NCBI GenBank assembly: GCA_038229715.1
Contig: JBBROD010000018.1
Location: 1-64,000, forward strand
DNA: 64,000 bases
Reading direction: 5' to 3'
Source: JANMES01 sp038229715
GTDB lineage: Bacteria > Planctomycetota > Phycisphaerae > Tepidisphaerales > Tepidisphaeraceae
In this document: positions 40,661-49,188 of the stretch, piece by piece
Position numbering within the stretch: position 1 is the stretch's first letter
Layout of the letters: each line of letters begins with the position of its first letter
Translations under genes and position numbers: made by a program
The notes under the pieces: model-generated
What the model saw: the letters and a program-made list of their open reading frames with translations, nothing else
Databases searched by the model: none
Told to the model about the DNA's origin: nothing

Positions 40661-41674
40661 CTAGGCCATCGTGTCGGCCTGAGATCGGGTGATCGAAAAC
40701 CGCATTGCTTCGCCCTTGATAAACCGACCGAGTTCATCCACGACGACCCGCCCCATCCGGCGGCACTCGTTATCCATCGATCCGGCGATATGAGGCGTCA
40801 GAATAACATTGGGCAACTCCCACAGCAGCGACCCGGCTGGCGGGGGTTCGGGGCGCGTCACATCCAGCACGGCCCACAAATCCGGGCGTTCCTTAAGCAC
40901 TGTGATCATCTCCGGCTCATTGATGATCGCCCCGCGGCTGGTGTTGATCAGCGTGGCCCCCGGCTTCATCGAGGCGATCAGCTTGCCGTCGATCATCCCC
41001 TCGGTTTCCTTCAGCCAAGGCGTGTGAAGGGAGACGACATCGCTCCGCTTAAAGACGTCCGATAGTGAACATAGCTCGGCCGGAAGCTCGGCGGCGCGGT
41101 CGGGTGAGATCATCGGGTCGAACGCAATCACGGTGAGGTCGAACGGTTGCAGCAATTGCGCCACGCGCCGGCCGATCATGCCCAGCGACACCAGACCGAC
41201 CGTACTCCCATAAGCACCGGCCACGCTTTTCGGGCGGCCACGCGATTTCTTCTCGCGTGCGTGCATGATGCACTGCCAACCCGATTTGAGTGAGAACAGA
41301 ATCTGCGCCAACGTAAATTCCGACACCGGAATGGCGTTGGCGGCGTAGGAACTGGTGATGGGGATTTGCCGTTCCCAAAATGCGTCGGTCACCAGCGATT
41401 TGATTGTGCCCGCGCCGTAAAAGACGGCTTTGAGCTTGGGCAGGGCATTGAGCAGGTCGGCATCCAATATCGGCCCGCCCCAGCCGGAAAAAATCACTTC
41501 CACTTCGCTGAACCGGTCGATCAGTTTGCGAAACTCGTCCGCAGTCACTGAGGGTCCGATGACGTTAACCAGCGAAGCAATATCGCGCTGCTCATCGGGG
41601 CCGTAGATGCGTTTGTAGGCGTCTTGAGAAAGAACGTAGGCGGCGTTCAACATGGGGCAATCAGAGTAGGTCAT
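40661..41674 (-). CDS. D-isomer-specific 2-hydroxyacid dehydrogenase
   Basis: 337 aa from the ATG at 41674 (41653 is an alternative); the frame stays open far upstream across the divergent PilZ-like gene and that part is artefact. The NAD-binding loop is TVGLVSLGMIGRRVAQLL. SDVVSLHTPWLKETEGMIDG and GATLINTSRGAIINE with the catalytic Arg follow, and VILTPHIAGS carries the catalytic His. ELPAELCSLSDVFKR fits the dinucleotide domain. It reduces or oxidises a 2-oxo/2-hydroxy acid; the substrate is unknown. Confidence 0.87.
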   Translation of the reverse strand: MTYSDCPMLNAAYVLSQDAYKRIYGPDEQRDIASLVNVIGPSVTADEFRKLIDRFSEVEVIFSGWGGPILDADLLNALPKLKAVFYGAGTIKSLVTDAFWERQIPITSSYAANAIPVSEFTLAQILFSLKSGWQCIMHAREKKSRGRPKSVAGAYGSTVGLVSLGMIGRRVAQLLQPFDLTVIAFDPMISPDRAAELPAELCSLSDVFKRSDVVSLHTPWLKETEGMIDGKLIASMKPGATLINTSRGAIINEPEMITVLKERPDLWAVLDVTRPEPPPAGSLLWELPNVILTPHIAGSMDNECRRMGRVVVDELGRFIKGEAMRFSITRSQADTMA

Positions 41675-41800
41675 TCCGGGCAAACTGCCAAGTAGCACGC
41701 CCGATAACCATTCGGAATAAATACTTGGGACGAGGATTTGACGGGGCAGCCAGTTGAATCGTAGTTTCCGGGTGTATCCACAGGCCACGAGGAGTAAGCG

Positions 41801-42250
41801 ATGATGACGATTATTACCAGCCCGACCCACGACACTGAAACCACCGGCGCACCGGCCAGCGAAACGGGCACGCCTTGGCCAACTATCCCTCACGAAGTGG
41901 AGCTGATAATCTCCGCGATGGATGCCGGTCGGCACGCCGGGCCCGGTCGGCGAAATTTGTCCCGCACGGCGTGGCGGGTGCAGGCGACCGTGCGGCTTTT
42001 TATAGATCAGCCGGGCCATCCCGCCCGAACCGTCTTCAGCCGCGATATTCACTCCCGTGGACTGGGATTTGTCACCTCCGAGCGCCTGCCGCTGGGCTAC
42101 GGCGGCGTGGTCGACCTGCCAGCCAAGGACGGGACGATCGTCTCGGTCGCCTGTACCGTGCTCCGTTGTCGCCAGGCGACCGCCGGTTGGTACGAAGGGT
42201 TCGTGTATTTTAACCGCGAACAAACCTCGACCGAGCGCCTGACGGGTTAG
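41801..42250 (+). CDS. PilZ-like domain protein
   Basis: 149 aa with GGAG six bases before ATG. A Thr/Pro-rich start is followed by RVQATVRLFID, then SRDIHSRGLGFVTSERLPLG and a C-terminal GWYEGFVYFN. The order basic strand, D-x-H-S-R-G-x-G-F turn, G-x-V-x-L resembles PilZ domains, which bind cyclic di-GMP. The usual RxxxR motif is only loosely matched (RRNLSR). PilT genes lie 5 kb away, so a motility link is possible but unproven. It ends at a clear terminator. Confidence 0.55.
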   Translation: MMTIITSPTHDTETTGAPASETGTPWPTIPHEVELIISAMDAGRHAGPGRRNLSRTAWRVQATVRLFIDQPGHPARTVFSRDIHSRGLGFVTSERLPLGYGGVVDLPAKDGTIVSVACTVLRCRQATAGWYEGFVYFNREQTSTERLTG

Positions 42251-42317
42251 ATAGCAACGACCCGAAAACGCTCCAGCATTGCCCCGGCGGGGTCAAAGAC
42301 AAGCTTCCTCCTTCCCG

Positions 42318-42353
42318 GCGGACTACCGACTCAAATCGGTGGTCCGCTTTTTT
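42318..42353 (+). terminator. Rho-independent terminator of the PilZ-like gene
   Basis: A 12-bp stem (GCGGACTACCGA, 42318-42329, with TCGGTGGTCCGC, 42336-42347, one G-T pair) is followed by six T residues. Confidence 0.82.
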
Positions 42354-42410
42354 AGGTTCTTCCGGTATAACATTCCCATCGAACGACGGTCCCGACGCGG
42401 AGTGTGTCCC

Positions 42411-43418
42411 ATGCGACGATGGATTCAACCCCTGGCCTTGCTTGCAGCGATTTTCGCCTGCCGATGCGCCAGTGCCCAGCAGCCCGCCAACGAGCCGACA
42501 ACCAAGCCCGGCGTGGGGCGTTTCCCCGGCGTGACCGTTGATGCCAGGAAAAAGCAGGTGCGTGTCGAGTGCGAAGCGCTCAATGTCGATACACGACTGG
42601 AGTTTTTTTGCGTACTGGCCGGCACGAGCGATCATGAATCGGTCCTGCGCACCAAGGCGCGCCCGTCCGACATCCACGCCAGCCTGCTGATATGCGGCTT
42701 AACCCCCGGCGAGCCGATGAAGTTTTCCGAGGCCACGCAAAAATTGCTCCCCCCGCATGGCCCGCCGCTGCACATCACCTGCGAATATCAGAAGGACAGC
42801 AAGACCGTTTCTGTCCCCGCCGGCCGCATGTTCCGTGATGTTCAGACCAGGAAGCCGCCCAAAGCGTTCACTTGGATTTTCGCCGGCAGCCGGGTGATGG
42901 ACGACGGCAAGTACGCAGCCGACACGACCGGCTATGTGGTGAGTCTGGTCAACTTCGATTTCACGCTGATTGATGTGCCTGAGTTGGTCAGCAATTCGAA
43001 TGAAACGCTGGAGTGGGAATTCAATCCCGACACGGTGCCCAAGACCGGCACGCCGGTGACGATGGTCATCGAACCGGCCGGCAAGGACGACCCCGCCGCG
43101 ACTCCCGCCGCCGGTGGAACCGCAGCGTCAACCCCCGACACGCCTGCCACCCAACCCGTCGGCGAGGCGGCCGATCCGGGAATCAGCGACGCGAAGCTCG
43201 ACGAGCAGATGATGACCAAGCTTAAGGCCCGCTGGGAAAAATCCGTCCGCCCTAATGCTAACGCGCTCCGCGTTGCCGCCCAAGCGCACTACGAAGTGCT
43301 GGCCGCCATGCGCCGCGAGCAGCAGCGCCTGATCAACGAAGCCGATCGCATTCAGCGTGCGATCGACGAGCTGGAAAAAGATTACCAGGACATGACGACG
43401 CCGCGTCCTGAAAAGTAG
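42411..43418 (+). CDS. Secreted YdjY-like domain protein
   Basis: 335 aa from the ATG at 42411 with GGAG upstream. The signal peptide is IQPLALLAAIFACRCASAQ. Residues about 40-200 match the YdjY style: RVECEALNVDTRLEFF, then HESVLRTKARPSDIHASLLICGLTPGEP. A Pro/Ala/Thr-rich linker and a C-terminal coiled coil (EQQRLINEADRIQRAIDELEKDY) follow. The YdjY family is associated with electron-transfer gene clusters in some bacteria, but its function is not established. The C-terminal coiled coil is an addition to the core. Confidence 0.68.
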   Translation: MRRWIQPLALLAAIFACRCASAQQPANEPTTKPGVGRFPGVTVDARKKQVRVECEALNVDTRLEFFCVLAGTSDHESVLRTKARPSDIHASLLICGLTPGEPMKFSEATQKLLPPHGPPLHITCEYQKDSKTVSVPAGRMFRDVQTRKPPKAFTWIFAGSRVMDDGKYAADTTGYVVSLVNFDFTLIDVPELVSNSNETLEWEFNPDTVPKTGTPVTMVIEPAGKDDPAATPAAGGTAASTPDTPATQPVGEAADPGISDAKLDEQMMTKLKARWEKSVRPNANALRVAAQAHYEVLAAMRREQQRLINEADRIQRAIDELEKDYQDMTTPRPEK

Positions 43419-43449
43419 CTCGCGAATGAAGACCCAATTCCCGCGACCC

Positions 43450-43532
43450 CTCTTCGTGACGCGGGCTATGGCAGATGGCCGTTTATTGAGTGTCGCAAAA
43501 CGGCCATCTGCGATGGCCCGAGTCACAAAGAG
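43450..43532. repeat. Paired inverted repeat, GTGACGCGGGCCAT family, copy 2
   Basis: Arms at 43450-43484 and 43497-43532 are imperfect complements sharing AGATGGCCGTTT and GTGACGCGGG with the copy at 7215-7299. Confidence 0.82.
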
Positions 43533-43571
43533 GGACGGGCGACGGATCACAAATCCTTGTCAGGGGCTTAC

Positions 43572-44228
43572 GTGATTAAACCGCTCGCAGTTTCGCTTCT
43601 ACTGTCGCTGGCGCTCGGCGGCTTTTCCGTTGCCATCGTCGGCGCAAACCTCGGCGGCGCGATTGCGATCATTATCTTTGCGATGCTCCTCTCGCCCATC
43701 GCAGGTTCAATGTCGACCCACTCGCGCGAAGCGTGGATCGCCCTTCTTTCAGCAAGCGCGGGAGCGTCCCTTGCAGCGATCGGGCTGCGCGCCCACAATG
43801 CGTTTTCGATATCCCAAGTGTTTTCGATCGCACTGACCGCATTCGCCGGCGGCCTGGCGGCGGGGGCGCTCGTTCGCATGTTGATGCGGCTCTGCGTCTC
43901 GCCGCTGATCGCGTCGTCGATCGTAATTTTTCTCTCGCTCGCCTGGCTGAGCTGGCCGATCTGGATGTCGCCGTGGCTGAGCAGCGAGGTGCTGGCCTCG
44001 CGCCTGGCTGGCGTGCATCCGCTGATCGCGGTGAATGCGATCGCCCCGCAGTTCGGCTATTGGATACAACGCCCGCTGATGTACCGACTGAATTCGCTGG
44101 GGCAGGATGTGAACTTTACCTTGCCGACGGGCGTCGCCGGCTGCGTGACGCTTCACTTGGCGATCGCGGCGGCCGGTGCGCTGACGCTGATCGGCCGGCG
44201 ATCACTTCTTCGCGGCGACCAGCGCTGA
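43572..44228 (+). CDS. Hypothetical membrane protein
   Basis: 218 aa from a GTG at 43572 with AGGGG at good spacing. About six membrane spans rich in Ala, Leu and Ile. LGGAIAIIIFAMLLSPIAG and a polar VHPLIAVNAIAPQFGYWIQRPLMYRLNSLGQDVNF near the end are the most distinctive parts. I recognise no family. Its last 27 bases overlap the end of the convergent lipoprotein gene. Confidence 0.5.
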   Translation: MIKPLAVSLLLSLALGGFSVAIVGANLGGAIAIIIFAMLLSPIAGSMSTHSREAWIALLSASAGASLAAIGLRAHNAFSISQVFSIALTAFAGGLAAGALVRMLMRLCVSPLIASSIVIFLSLAWLSWPIWMSPWLSSEVLASRLAGVHPLIAVNAIAPQFGYWIQRPLMYRLNSLGQDVNFTLPTGVAGCVTLHLAIAAAGALTLIGRRSLLRGDQR

Positions 44229-44957
44229 GTCACACACCAGCGGTGCTAAAACGTGACTCGAAAATTCCTTGCTCATCGGGCCGATGTGCCCGCCGGTGTT
44301 GCCCCACTTGGCCCAGTCGGCGTTATAGGCAAACTGCTGCAGCTTTTGATATTCGCGAAGGTCCGCGTCGGCCGGCGGCTCGAATCCAGAAAAACCGGCC
44401 GCCGGCACTTTCACGCCGTCGATCGTGCCGAACAACGTCGTGCCCGTCGAGAGAACGATGACGTCCTGATTGCTCCAGAAGCTGTACAACTGAGTGCGAA
44501 CGTGCCGCAACGCGCGCGTGAGGTCGTACGTCGGCGAGAGCGCGCTGGACAACAGGATCACACGATCAACTTTCACGTCGTCCGGCAATCGCTCCAGCGC
44601 CCAGACGGCGATCCCCGTCCCGCCGCTATGGCCCGTGAGATAGATCGGCCGATCCGGCTCGCGGCGGTGGATCGCAACGATCTTGTCGGCCACCGTTTGG
44701 GCTTCTTCGAGATTGTGCTTGTAACTCAGCAGCGCCGTCAAGCCGGGGCTGGAGTGGGTCCAATCGTAAATCTCCAGATCACCCGCATACCCGCCGGCGA
44801 TGAGTCCTTCGGTCATGCGATGATCGATCCGCCGCTCCCCGCCGATGCCGGGGAGATGAATCAGGTACGGCCGCGGCGGCGTGACGACCGCCGGTTGCGC
44901 GGCGCAGCCGACGAGGAGCAGAAGGAGGTTGTAACAAAGGAATTGCTTCGCCATCAT
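44202..44957 (-). CDS. Alpha/beta-hydrolase-fold lipoprotein
   Basis: 251 aa from the ATG at 44957 (another at 44954). A lipoprotein signal (LLLLLVGC) precedes PYLIHLPGIGGERR, the oxyanion-hole strand. PIYLTGHSGGTGIAVWAL is the nucleophile elbow with Ser in GHSGG, and the C-terminal GNTGGHIGPMS offers the catalytic His. It is probably an envelope esterase or lipase. The substrate is unknown. The upstream neighbour across a repeat element is the DeoC-like gene. Confidence 0.7.
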   Translation of the reverse strand: MMAKQFLCYNLLLLLVGCAAQPAVVTPPRPYLIHLPGIGGERRIDHRMTEGLIAGGYAGDLEIYDWTHSSPGLTALLSYKHNLEEAQTVADKIVAIHRREPDRPIYLTGHSGGTGIAVWALERLPDDVKVDRVILLSSALSPTYDLTRALRHVRTQLYSFWSNQDVIVLSTGTTLFGTIDGVKVPAAGFSGFEPPADADLREYQKLQQFAYNADWAKWGNTGGHIGPMSKEFSSHVLAPLVCDSALVAAKK

Positions 44958-44974
44958 GCCCGATGATAGGCCGA

Positions 44975-45072
44975 ACGTCGCATGGGCTACCAGCCCATGC
45001 CAGAGTGCGTCCATTTAAATCATGATTCGAGCCTGCCAATTGCTTGGCATGGGCTGGTAGCCCATGCGACGT
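44975..45072. repeat. Paired inverted repeat, GTCGCATGGGCTACC family, copy 3
   Basis: 28-bp arms (44975-45002 and 45045-45072) are exact complements. The core again begins one base after a stop codon, that of the DeoC-like gene (TGA at 45074-45072, minus strand). The other arm ends 18 bases from the hydrolase start. Confidence 0.9.
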
Positions 45073-45722
45073 CAGCAAGGCTCGATGACTGCCCGGTCCG
45101 CCCCGCTGTCGACGAACGCCTGCGCGACGGTAGCGTTCTGCACGCCGCCCATGGCGATCAGCGCCAATCCCTCGGCCTGCGGCTTGATCGCCGCCAGCGC
45201 GGCGCTGCTCGCGCCGCCGGCGCGGTGATAGCCGCTGGCGGTGACGATCCCGTCGCAGCCGCTTTCGCGGACGGCTTTGCACGCGACGGCGATCGCTTCT
45301 TCGCTACGTCCTGAGCCGAGGGACAGCAGCAACGGCGCTTCGATGATCACATGAATCGCCACATCCCGCCGCGTCGCACGGGCGGCTTTTGCGACCTCCA
45401 ACAACTCCCCCCGAGCGGCGGAGAAATCCCGCCCGATCAGCGGCAGAAGGTGCGCGGAGACGAAAATGTCGTCCGCGCCATCCTTAATGCTACTGGTTGA
45501 TTCGATGGCCTTGAGCGTGGCTTTGTTCGTGCCGTGGGGGAAGCCGACGGTCGTGCCGATCCGAATCCCACTGCCGGCCAGCATCGCCGCCACGCGGGCC
45601 GTCCACACCGGCGAGACGATCACGCCGGCGTACGATTTTTGCATCGCCTCAGTGACGATGTAGTGCACTTCGGCGCTGAGGGCTTCGGCTTTGAGAAGGC
45701 TGATGTAGAGCTGGGAATGCAT
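45072..45722 (-). CDS. DeoC-like aldolase lacking the catalytic lysines
   Basis: 216 aa from the ATG at 45722. The order of motifs follows deoxyribose-phosphate aldolase: VGFPHGTNKATLKAIE, DGADDIFVSAHL, VIIEAPLLL and the C-terminal GGVQNATVAQAFVDSGAD. In true DeoC the Schiff-base Lys lies in V-K-T-S-T-G-F, but the matching stretch here reads GIVTASGYHRAGG, with no Lys. The second conserved Lys before the late GG is also absent (LALIAMGG). It therefore cannot use the normal class I mechanism. It may be a diverged aldolase or a non-enzymatic relative. Position in the genome gives no pathway. Confidence 0.6.
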   Translation of the reverse strand: MHSQLYISLLKAEALSAEVHYIVTEAMQKSYAGVIVSPVWTARVAAMLAGSGIRIGTTVGFPHGTNKATLKAIESTSSIKDGADDIFVSAHLLPLIGRDFSAARGELLEVAKAARATRRDVAIHVIIEAPLLLSLGSGRSEEAIAVACKAVRESGCDGIVTASGYHRAGGASSAALAAIKPQAEGLALIAMGGVQNATVAQAFVDSGADRAVIEPC

Positions 45723-45732
45723 GGAGAGGAAT

Positions 45733-45776
45733 TTACCACAGAGCAATAAGAGTACGCAGAGGGCGCACAGAGAGAA
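45733..45776. repeat. Solo arm of the CACAGAG family
   Basis: TTACCACAGAGCAATAAGAG and a following CGCACAGAGAG resemble a left arm of the family, but no complementary arm follows. The rest of the gap to 45947 shows nothing identifiable. Confidence 0.5.
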
Positions 45777-45947
45777 AAACCGGGAACTGAGCAGGCATGC
45801 AATTCACACCGCGCTGTGGTCGCCGAAATGCTATAAGAAAATACACTCATCTATTTTTTGCGATTTAATTTATTTCTGCGTGTTGGCAGTAAGAAAAGGC
45901 CAATAAATGCTCTATGAAGCTCAGCAGAAAATTCATTTTTAAGCGGT

Positions 45948-47270
45948 TTAGAGGGGCTTTTTTCTCGCCAACACCTGTCGCGGGACGGCCTTGGCGGGTT
46001 CGCGCGGCGACTCCAATCCGGCTTTGATTTGAATGGCCTCCTCGTACATTTTTATCATTCGGGGCAAGGTCGCCTCGAGTGAATAGCTTTGTTCGATCAG
46101 CCGCTCCGCCGCATGGCCGAGCGGGCGGTACGCATCGGGGTCGGCCAGAACCTTCAGCGCCTTTTCGGCCAGATCCTCCGGCGAAAAAAAATCCGCCAGC
46201 AAACCGGTTTGGCCGTCGGTGATCATTTCCTCCACCGGCGGCGTGCGCCCGCCGAGCACGACGGCACCGCAGCTCATCGCGTTCATCATGCTCCAACTCA
46301 GCACGAACGGAACGGTGAGGTAGATGTGCAAATCACTGGCCGCCAGCATCTCGGCCAGCGTCGGCTGCGGGATCGTGCCGAGGAATTTGAATCGGCCGAG
46401 GTCGTAGTCGTTCTGCTCCAGCACCCACTGTTTGAGGGTTTTGCCTTTGAGGTACGTCGCATCGCCGCCATAAATCGCCCGGTCGTCGCCGGCGATGAGG
46501 AAGAGCACATCGCTGCGCTGTTGGCTGATCAGCCGGGCGGCTTTCATGAATAGGTCGAACCCGCGCATTGTTTCAAACCCGCGGCTGACGTACGTCACCA
46601 CGCGCGTACCGGCTGGCACCGCCACGCCGGCGATCGTCCGCGGCCCGCGCGTCGCGATCGGCGGGCGCAGCTCATCACCGCGACTGTGGTAGATCGACCG
46701 GTCGATTCCGTCGAAGATCGTCCGCAGCTTCGGCGCGTACTCAGCCGGGAAACACTCGCGCTGAAACACCGTCGGCGAATACCCGATCTGACAATTCTGC
46801 AGTTCCAACAGCACCGCCGCGTTGCGACACCGCGCCCGCAAAAACGCCGCCTCGTTCGGCCGCCACGGCAGATCGGACCGGAACGTCATGTCGCTCAGCG
46901 GATGATGCACGCGGTAGTAGTATTCAAAGAACCCAACGACCGGCGTGTCGGGATACAGCTCGCGCAGGAACAGCCCCGCCGCCAGCCCGGCGTGCGCGAC
47001 GATCAGGTCGGGCTTCACGTCGGGACGGTGTCGCAGCGCCTGAAAAATCCCGTCGGCGTGCCAGACGTAGTTTTCAAACGTCCGCGAGCAGAAATGGGTG
47101 TTCTCCGTCGCCCCGCCGGTGGTACGATACTGAATGCACTCGATTCCCTCCCGCGTCCCGCCCGCCGCGAGGCCGACGTATGTCGCCCGCCAACCCAGTT
47201 TGTTGACGAGATGGGCCGCGATGTGTCCAAACTGCGCGGGGAAATTCTGGTGTACGTACAGAACGTGCAT
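45948..47270 (-). CDS. Glycosyltransferase family 4 protein
   Basis: 440 aa from the ATG at 47270. MHVLYVHQNFPAQFGH is the N-terminal Rossmann entry; the distinctive early QNFPAQF is shared by a subgroup of bacterial GT4 enzymes. TRVVTYVSRGFETMRGFDLFMKA opens the second domain, with FLIAGDDR and FLGTIPQPTLAEMLAASDL in order. WSMMNAMSCGAVVLGGRTPPVEEMITDG holds the nucleotide-sugar E-x7-E region. It builds an exopolysaccharide or lipid-linked glycan; donor and acceptor are unknown. It is divergent from the pilT genes. Confidence 0.85.
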   Translation of the reverse strand: MHVLYVHQNFPAQFGHIAAHLVNKLGWRATYVGLAAGGTREGIECIQYRTTGGATENTHFCSRTFENYVWHADGIFQALRHRPDVKPDLIVAHAGLAAGLFLRELYPDTPVVGFFEYYYRVHHPLSDMTFRSDLPWRPNEAAFLRARCRNAAVLLELQNCQIGYSPTVFQRECFPAEYAPKLRTIFDGIDRSIYHSRGDELRPPIATRGPRTIAGVAVPAGTRVVTYVSRGFETMRGFDLFMKAARLISQQRSDVLFLIAGDDRAIYGGDATYLKGKTLKQWVLEQNDYDLGRFKFLGTIPQPTLAEMLAASDLHIYLTVPFVLSWSMMNAMSCGAVVLGGRTPPVEEMITDGQTGLLADFFSPEDLAEKALKVLADPDAYRPLGHAAERLIEQSYSLEATLPRMIKMYEEAIQIKAGLESPREPAKAVPRQVLARKKPL

Positions 47271-47457
47271 GGGTTGCCATTCTGACGCCGGCGGCGGGAT
47301 CGTCAAATGACGCTTCCCCTCTCCCGGCAAACCGGGCAAAGAAATGAGTCGACTGATTTCCGTTGCGTATCATCGGGAATCTGGCTTACACTATTGGTGT
47401 ACACATCTGATCGGTCCAAGAGCGAGCTGAAGTTGTCCGTGTGGAGCGAGGGTTCCC

Positions 47458-49002
47458 ATGACGCCACAGCAGAGCATTTTTAAAGTCCTGATTCTCCATA
47501 ACAAATTGGCGACGGAGGAAGATCTGGCCCTGCTGTTCCAGCAGGCGGACGATCCGGAAGACATCATCGCCAAGATGGTGATCGGTGAGATGATCAGCGA
47601 GCCGATCGGCGACAAACTGCTTACGCTTTACCAGCACAACCTGCAGAAACAGCATCTCCAGCCCGCGGCCGCGATGGCGGGGGCAGTGCAGGAGACGCAC
47701 GCCGCGCCGCAAGTGGAAGCGCGCGTGCAGCCGACAGCACCCCGGACCGAAACACCGCGGCCGGTCGACCCTCACGGTCACCGTGACCTCGCGGCAGCGC
47801 GGCCCCCGGTGGCGGACGTATCGCGATCGGCTCCCCCGACGCCGCCACCGGCTAGGCCCGCTCCCGTCTCCACGACTCCGCCGGACGCGCACTACGCTCC
47901 GATCTCCGTCAACGTCCGCTTCGACGGCGATGACCGGCAATTGATTCTCGACCTGCTCCGCGCGGCCCGGCAACTCAAAGCCTCCGACTTGCACGTCAAA
48001 TCCGGCGCTATCCCCGTTGTCCGCAAAGCGACGTTCCTGCATGAACTGGCGCTGCCCGTGCTGCCCGGCGATCGTGTCGAGCGGGCGCTTTACTCGCTGC
48101 TATCCGAAGAAGACCGCAAAACGTTTCTGGACACCAACGACCTGGACTGCTCTTTCGACGGCGGGCCGGCGCTGGGGCGGTTCCGCCTGAACATGCTTCG
48201 CCAGCACCACGGCGTGGACGGCACGTTCCGCCTGATTCCGGATCAGGTTCCGACATTCGACACGCTCAATCTTCCCGCTCCGTGTCGACGGTTCACGCAA
48301 TTCCGGCAAGGCATCGTCCTCGTTACCGGCCCGAAGGGCAGCGGCAAAACGACGACGCTTGCGGCGCTGATTGACCTGATCAACGCCACGCGGGCCGACC
48401 ATATCATTACCATTGAGGACCCGATCGAGTTCGTGCATCCGAGCAAGAAAGCGCACGTTAATCAGCGCGAAGTGGGCGTGCATACCAAAAGCTTCGCCAA
48501 CGCGCTGCGCGCCAGCCTGCGTGAAGCGCCCGACGTCATCATGGTCGGCGAAATGCGAGATCTGGAAACCGTCAGCCTCGCCATCACCGCAGCCGAGACC
48601 GGGCACTTGGTGTTCGGCACGCTGCACACGCCGAGCGCCCCGCGAACGATCAACCGCGTGGTCGACGTCTTCCCGCCGGACGAGCAGGGGCAGATCCGCG
48701 CGATGTTCAGCGAAAGCCTTCGCGGCGTGATCAGCCAATACCTGATTCCGGGCATCGACGGCGCGAGCGTACACTTGGCGACTGAAATCATGTTCAACAG
48801 CGGCGCGATCGCGAACCTCATCCGCGAAAACCGCTCGTTCCAGTTGCACGGAATGATGCAGACGCACCACAAGCAGGGCATGCATCTGATGGACGAATCG
48901 CTGCTGAAACTGGCGAAGGAACACAAGATCGCGAAGGAAGAAGCGATTGCCCGGGCGGATAATGTCGGGCAGATGGAGAAAGAACTGGCGGCGATACACT
49001 GA
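47458..49002 (+). CDS. PilT/VirB11-type ATPase with a long N-terminal extension
   Basis: 514 aa. Residues 1-60 form a helical N-domain (EEDLALLFQQADDPEDIIAK), followed by a Pro/Ala/Thr-rich linker to about residue 140. The core begins at LDLLRAARQLKASDLHVKSG, the PilT N-terminal domain. Walker A is GPKGSGKTTTLAALID, with Lys in place of Thr in the usual GPTGSGKST. The Asp box IITIEDPIEFVH, Walker B MVGEMRDLETVSLAI and the His box GTLHTPSA follow. The enzyme should power pilus retraction or assembly. A second PilT gene follows after a repeat element. Confidence 0.85.
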   Translation: MTPQQSIFKVLILHNKLATEEDLALLFQQADDPEDIIAKMVIGEMISEPIGDKLLTLYQHNLQKQHLQPAAAMAGAVQETHAAPQVEARVQPTAPRTETPRPVDPHGHRDLAAARPPVADVSRSAPPTPPPARPAPVSTTPPDAHYAPISVNVRFDGDDRQLILDLLRAARQLKASDLHVKSGAIPVVRKATFLHELALPVLPGDRVERALYSLLSEEDRKTFLDTNDLDCSFDGGPALGRFRLNMLRQHHGVDGTFRLIPDQVPTFDTLNLPAPCRRFTQFRQGIVLVTGPKGSGKTTTLAALIDLINATRADHIITIEDPIEFVHPSKKAHVNQREVGVHTKSFANALRASLREAPDVIMVGEMRDLETVSLAITAAETGHLVFGTLHTPSAPRTINRVVDVFPPDEQGQIRAMFSESLRGVISQYLIPGIDGASVHLATEIMFNSGAIANLIRENRSFQLHGMMQTHHKQGMHLMDESLLKLAKEHKIAKEEAIARADNVGQMEKELAAIH

Positions 49003-49011
49003 TGGAAATAA

Positions 49012-49150
49012 CGAATGACGAAACCCGAAATCCGAATGAATGACGAAACCAGAATGACGAAAATAATCGGCTGCGTCACTTCGCTTTTCGTCATTCGGCA
49101 TACGTCATTCATTCGGATTTCGGGTTTCGGGTTTCGGGTTTTGTCATTCT
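49012..49150. repeat. Paired inverted repeat, CGAATGACGAAACCC family, copy 2
   Basis: The left arm (49012-49063) and right arm (49084-49150) are imperfect complements made of GAATGACGAA and CCCGAAATCC modules, as at 21601-21750. It lies between the two pilT genes. Confidence 0.83.
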
Positions 49151-49188
49151 GTTTTCCGGTGGCGGGAAAATAACTATCGGAGGAAATG

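Noticed and set aside
41675..42223. Upstream extension of the 2-hydroxyacid dehydrogenase frame
   Set aside because: It runs across the divergent PilZ-like gene, which has its own ribosome-binding site and terminator, and the extension has no dehydrogenase motif.
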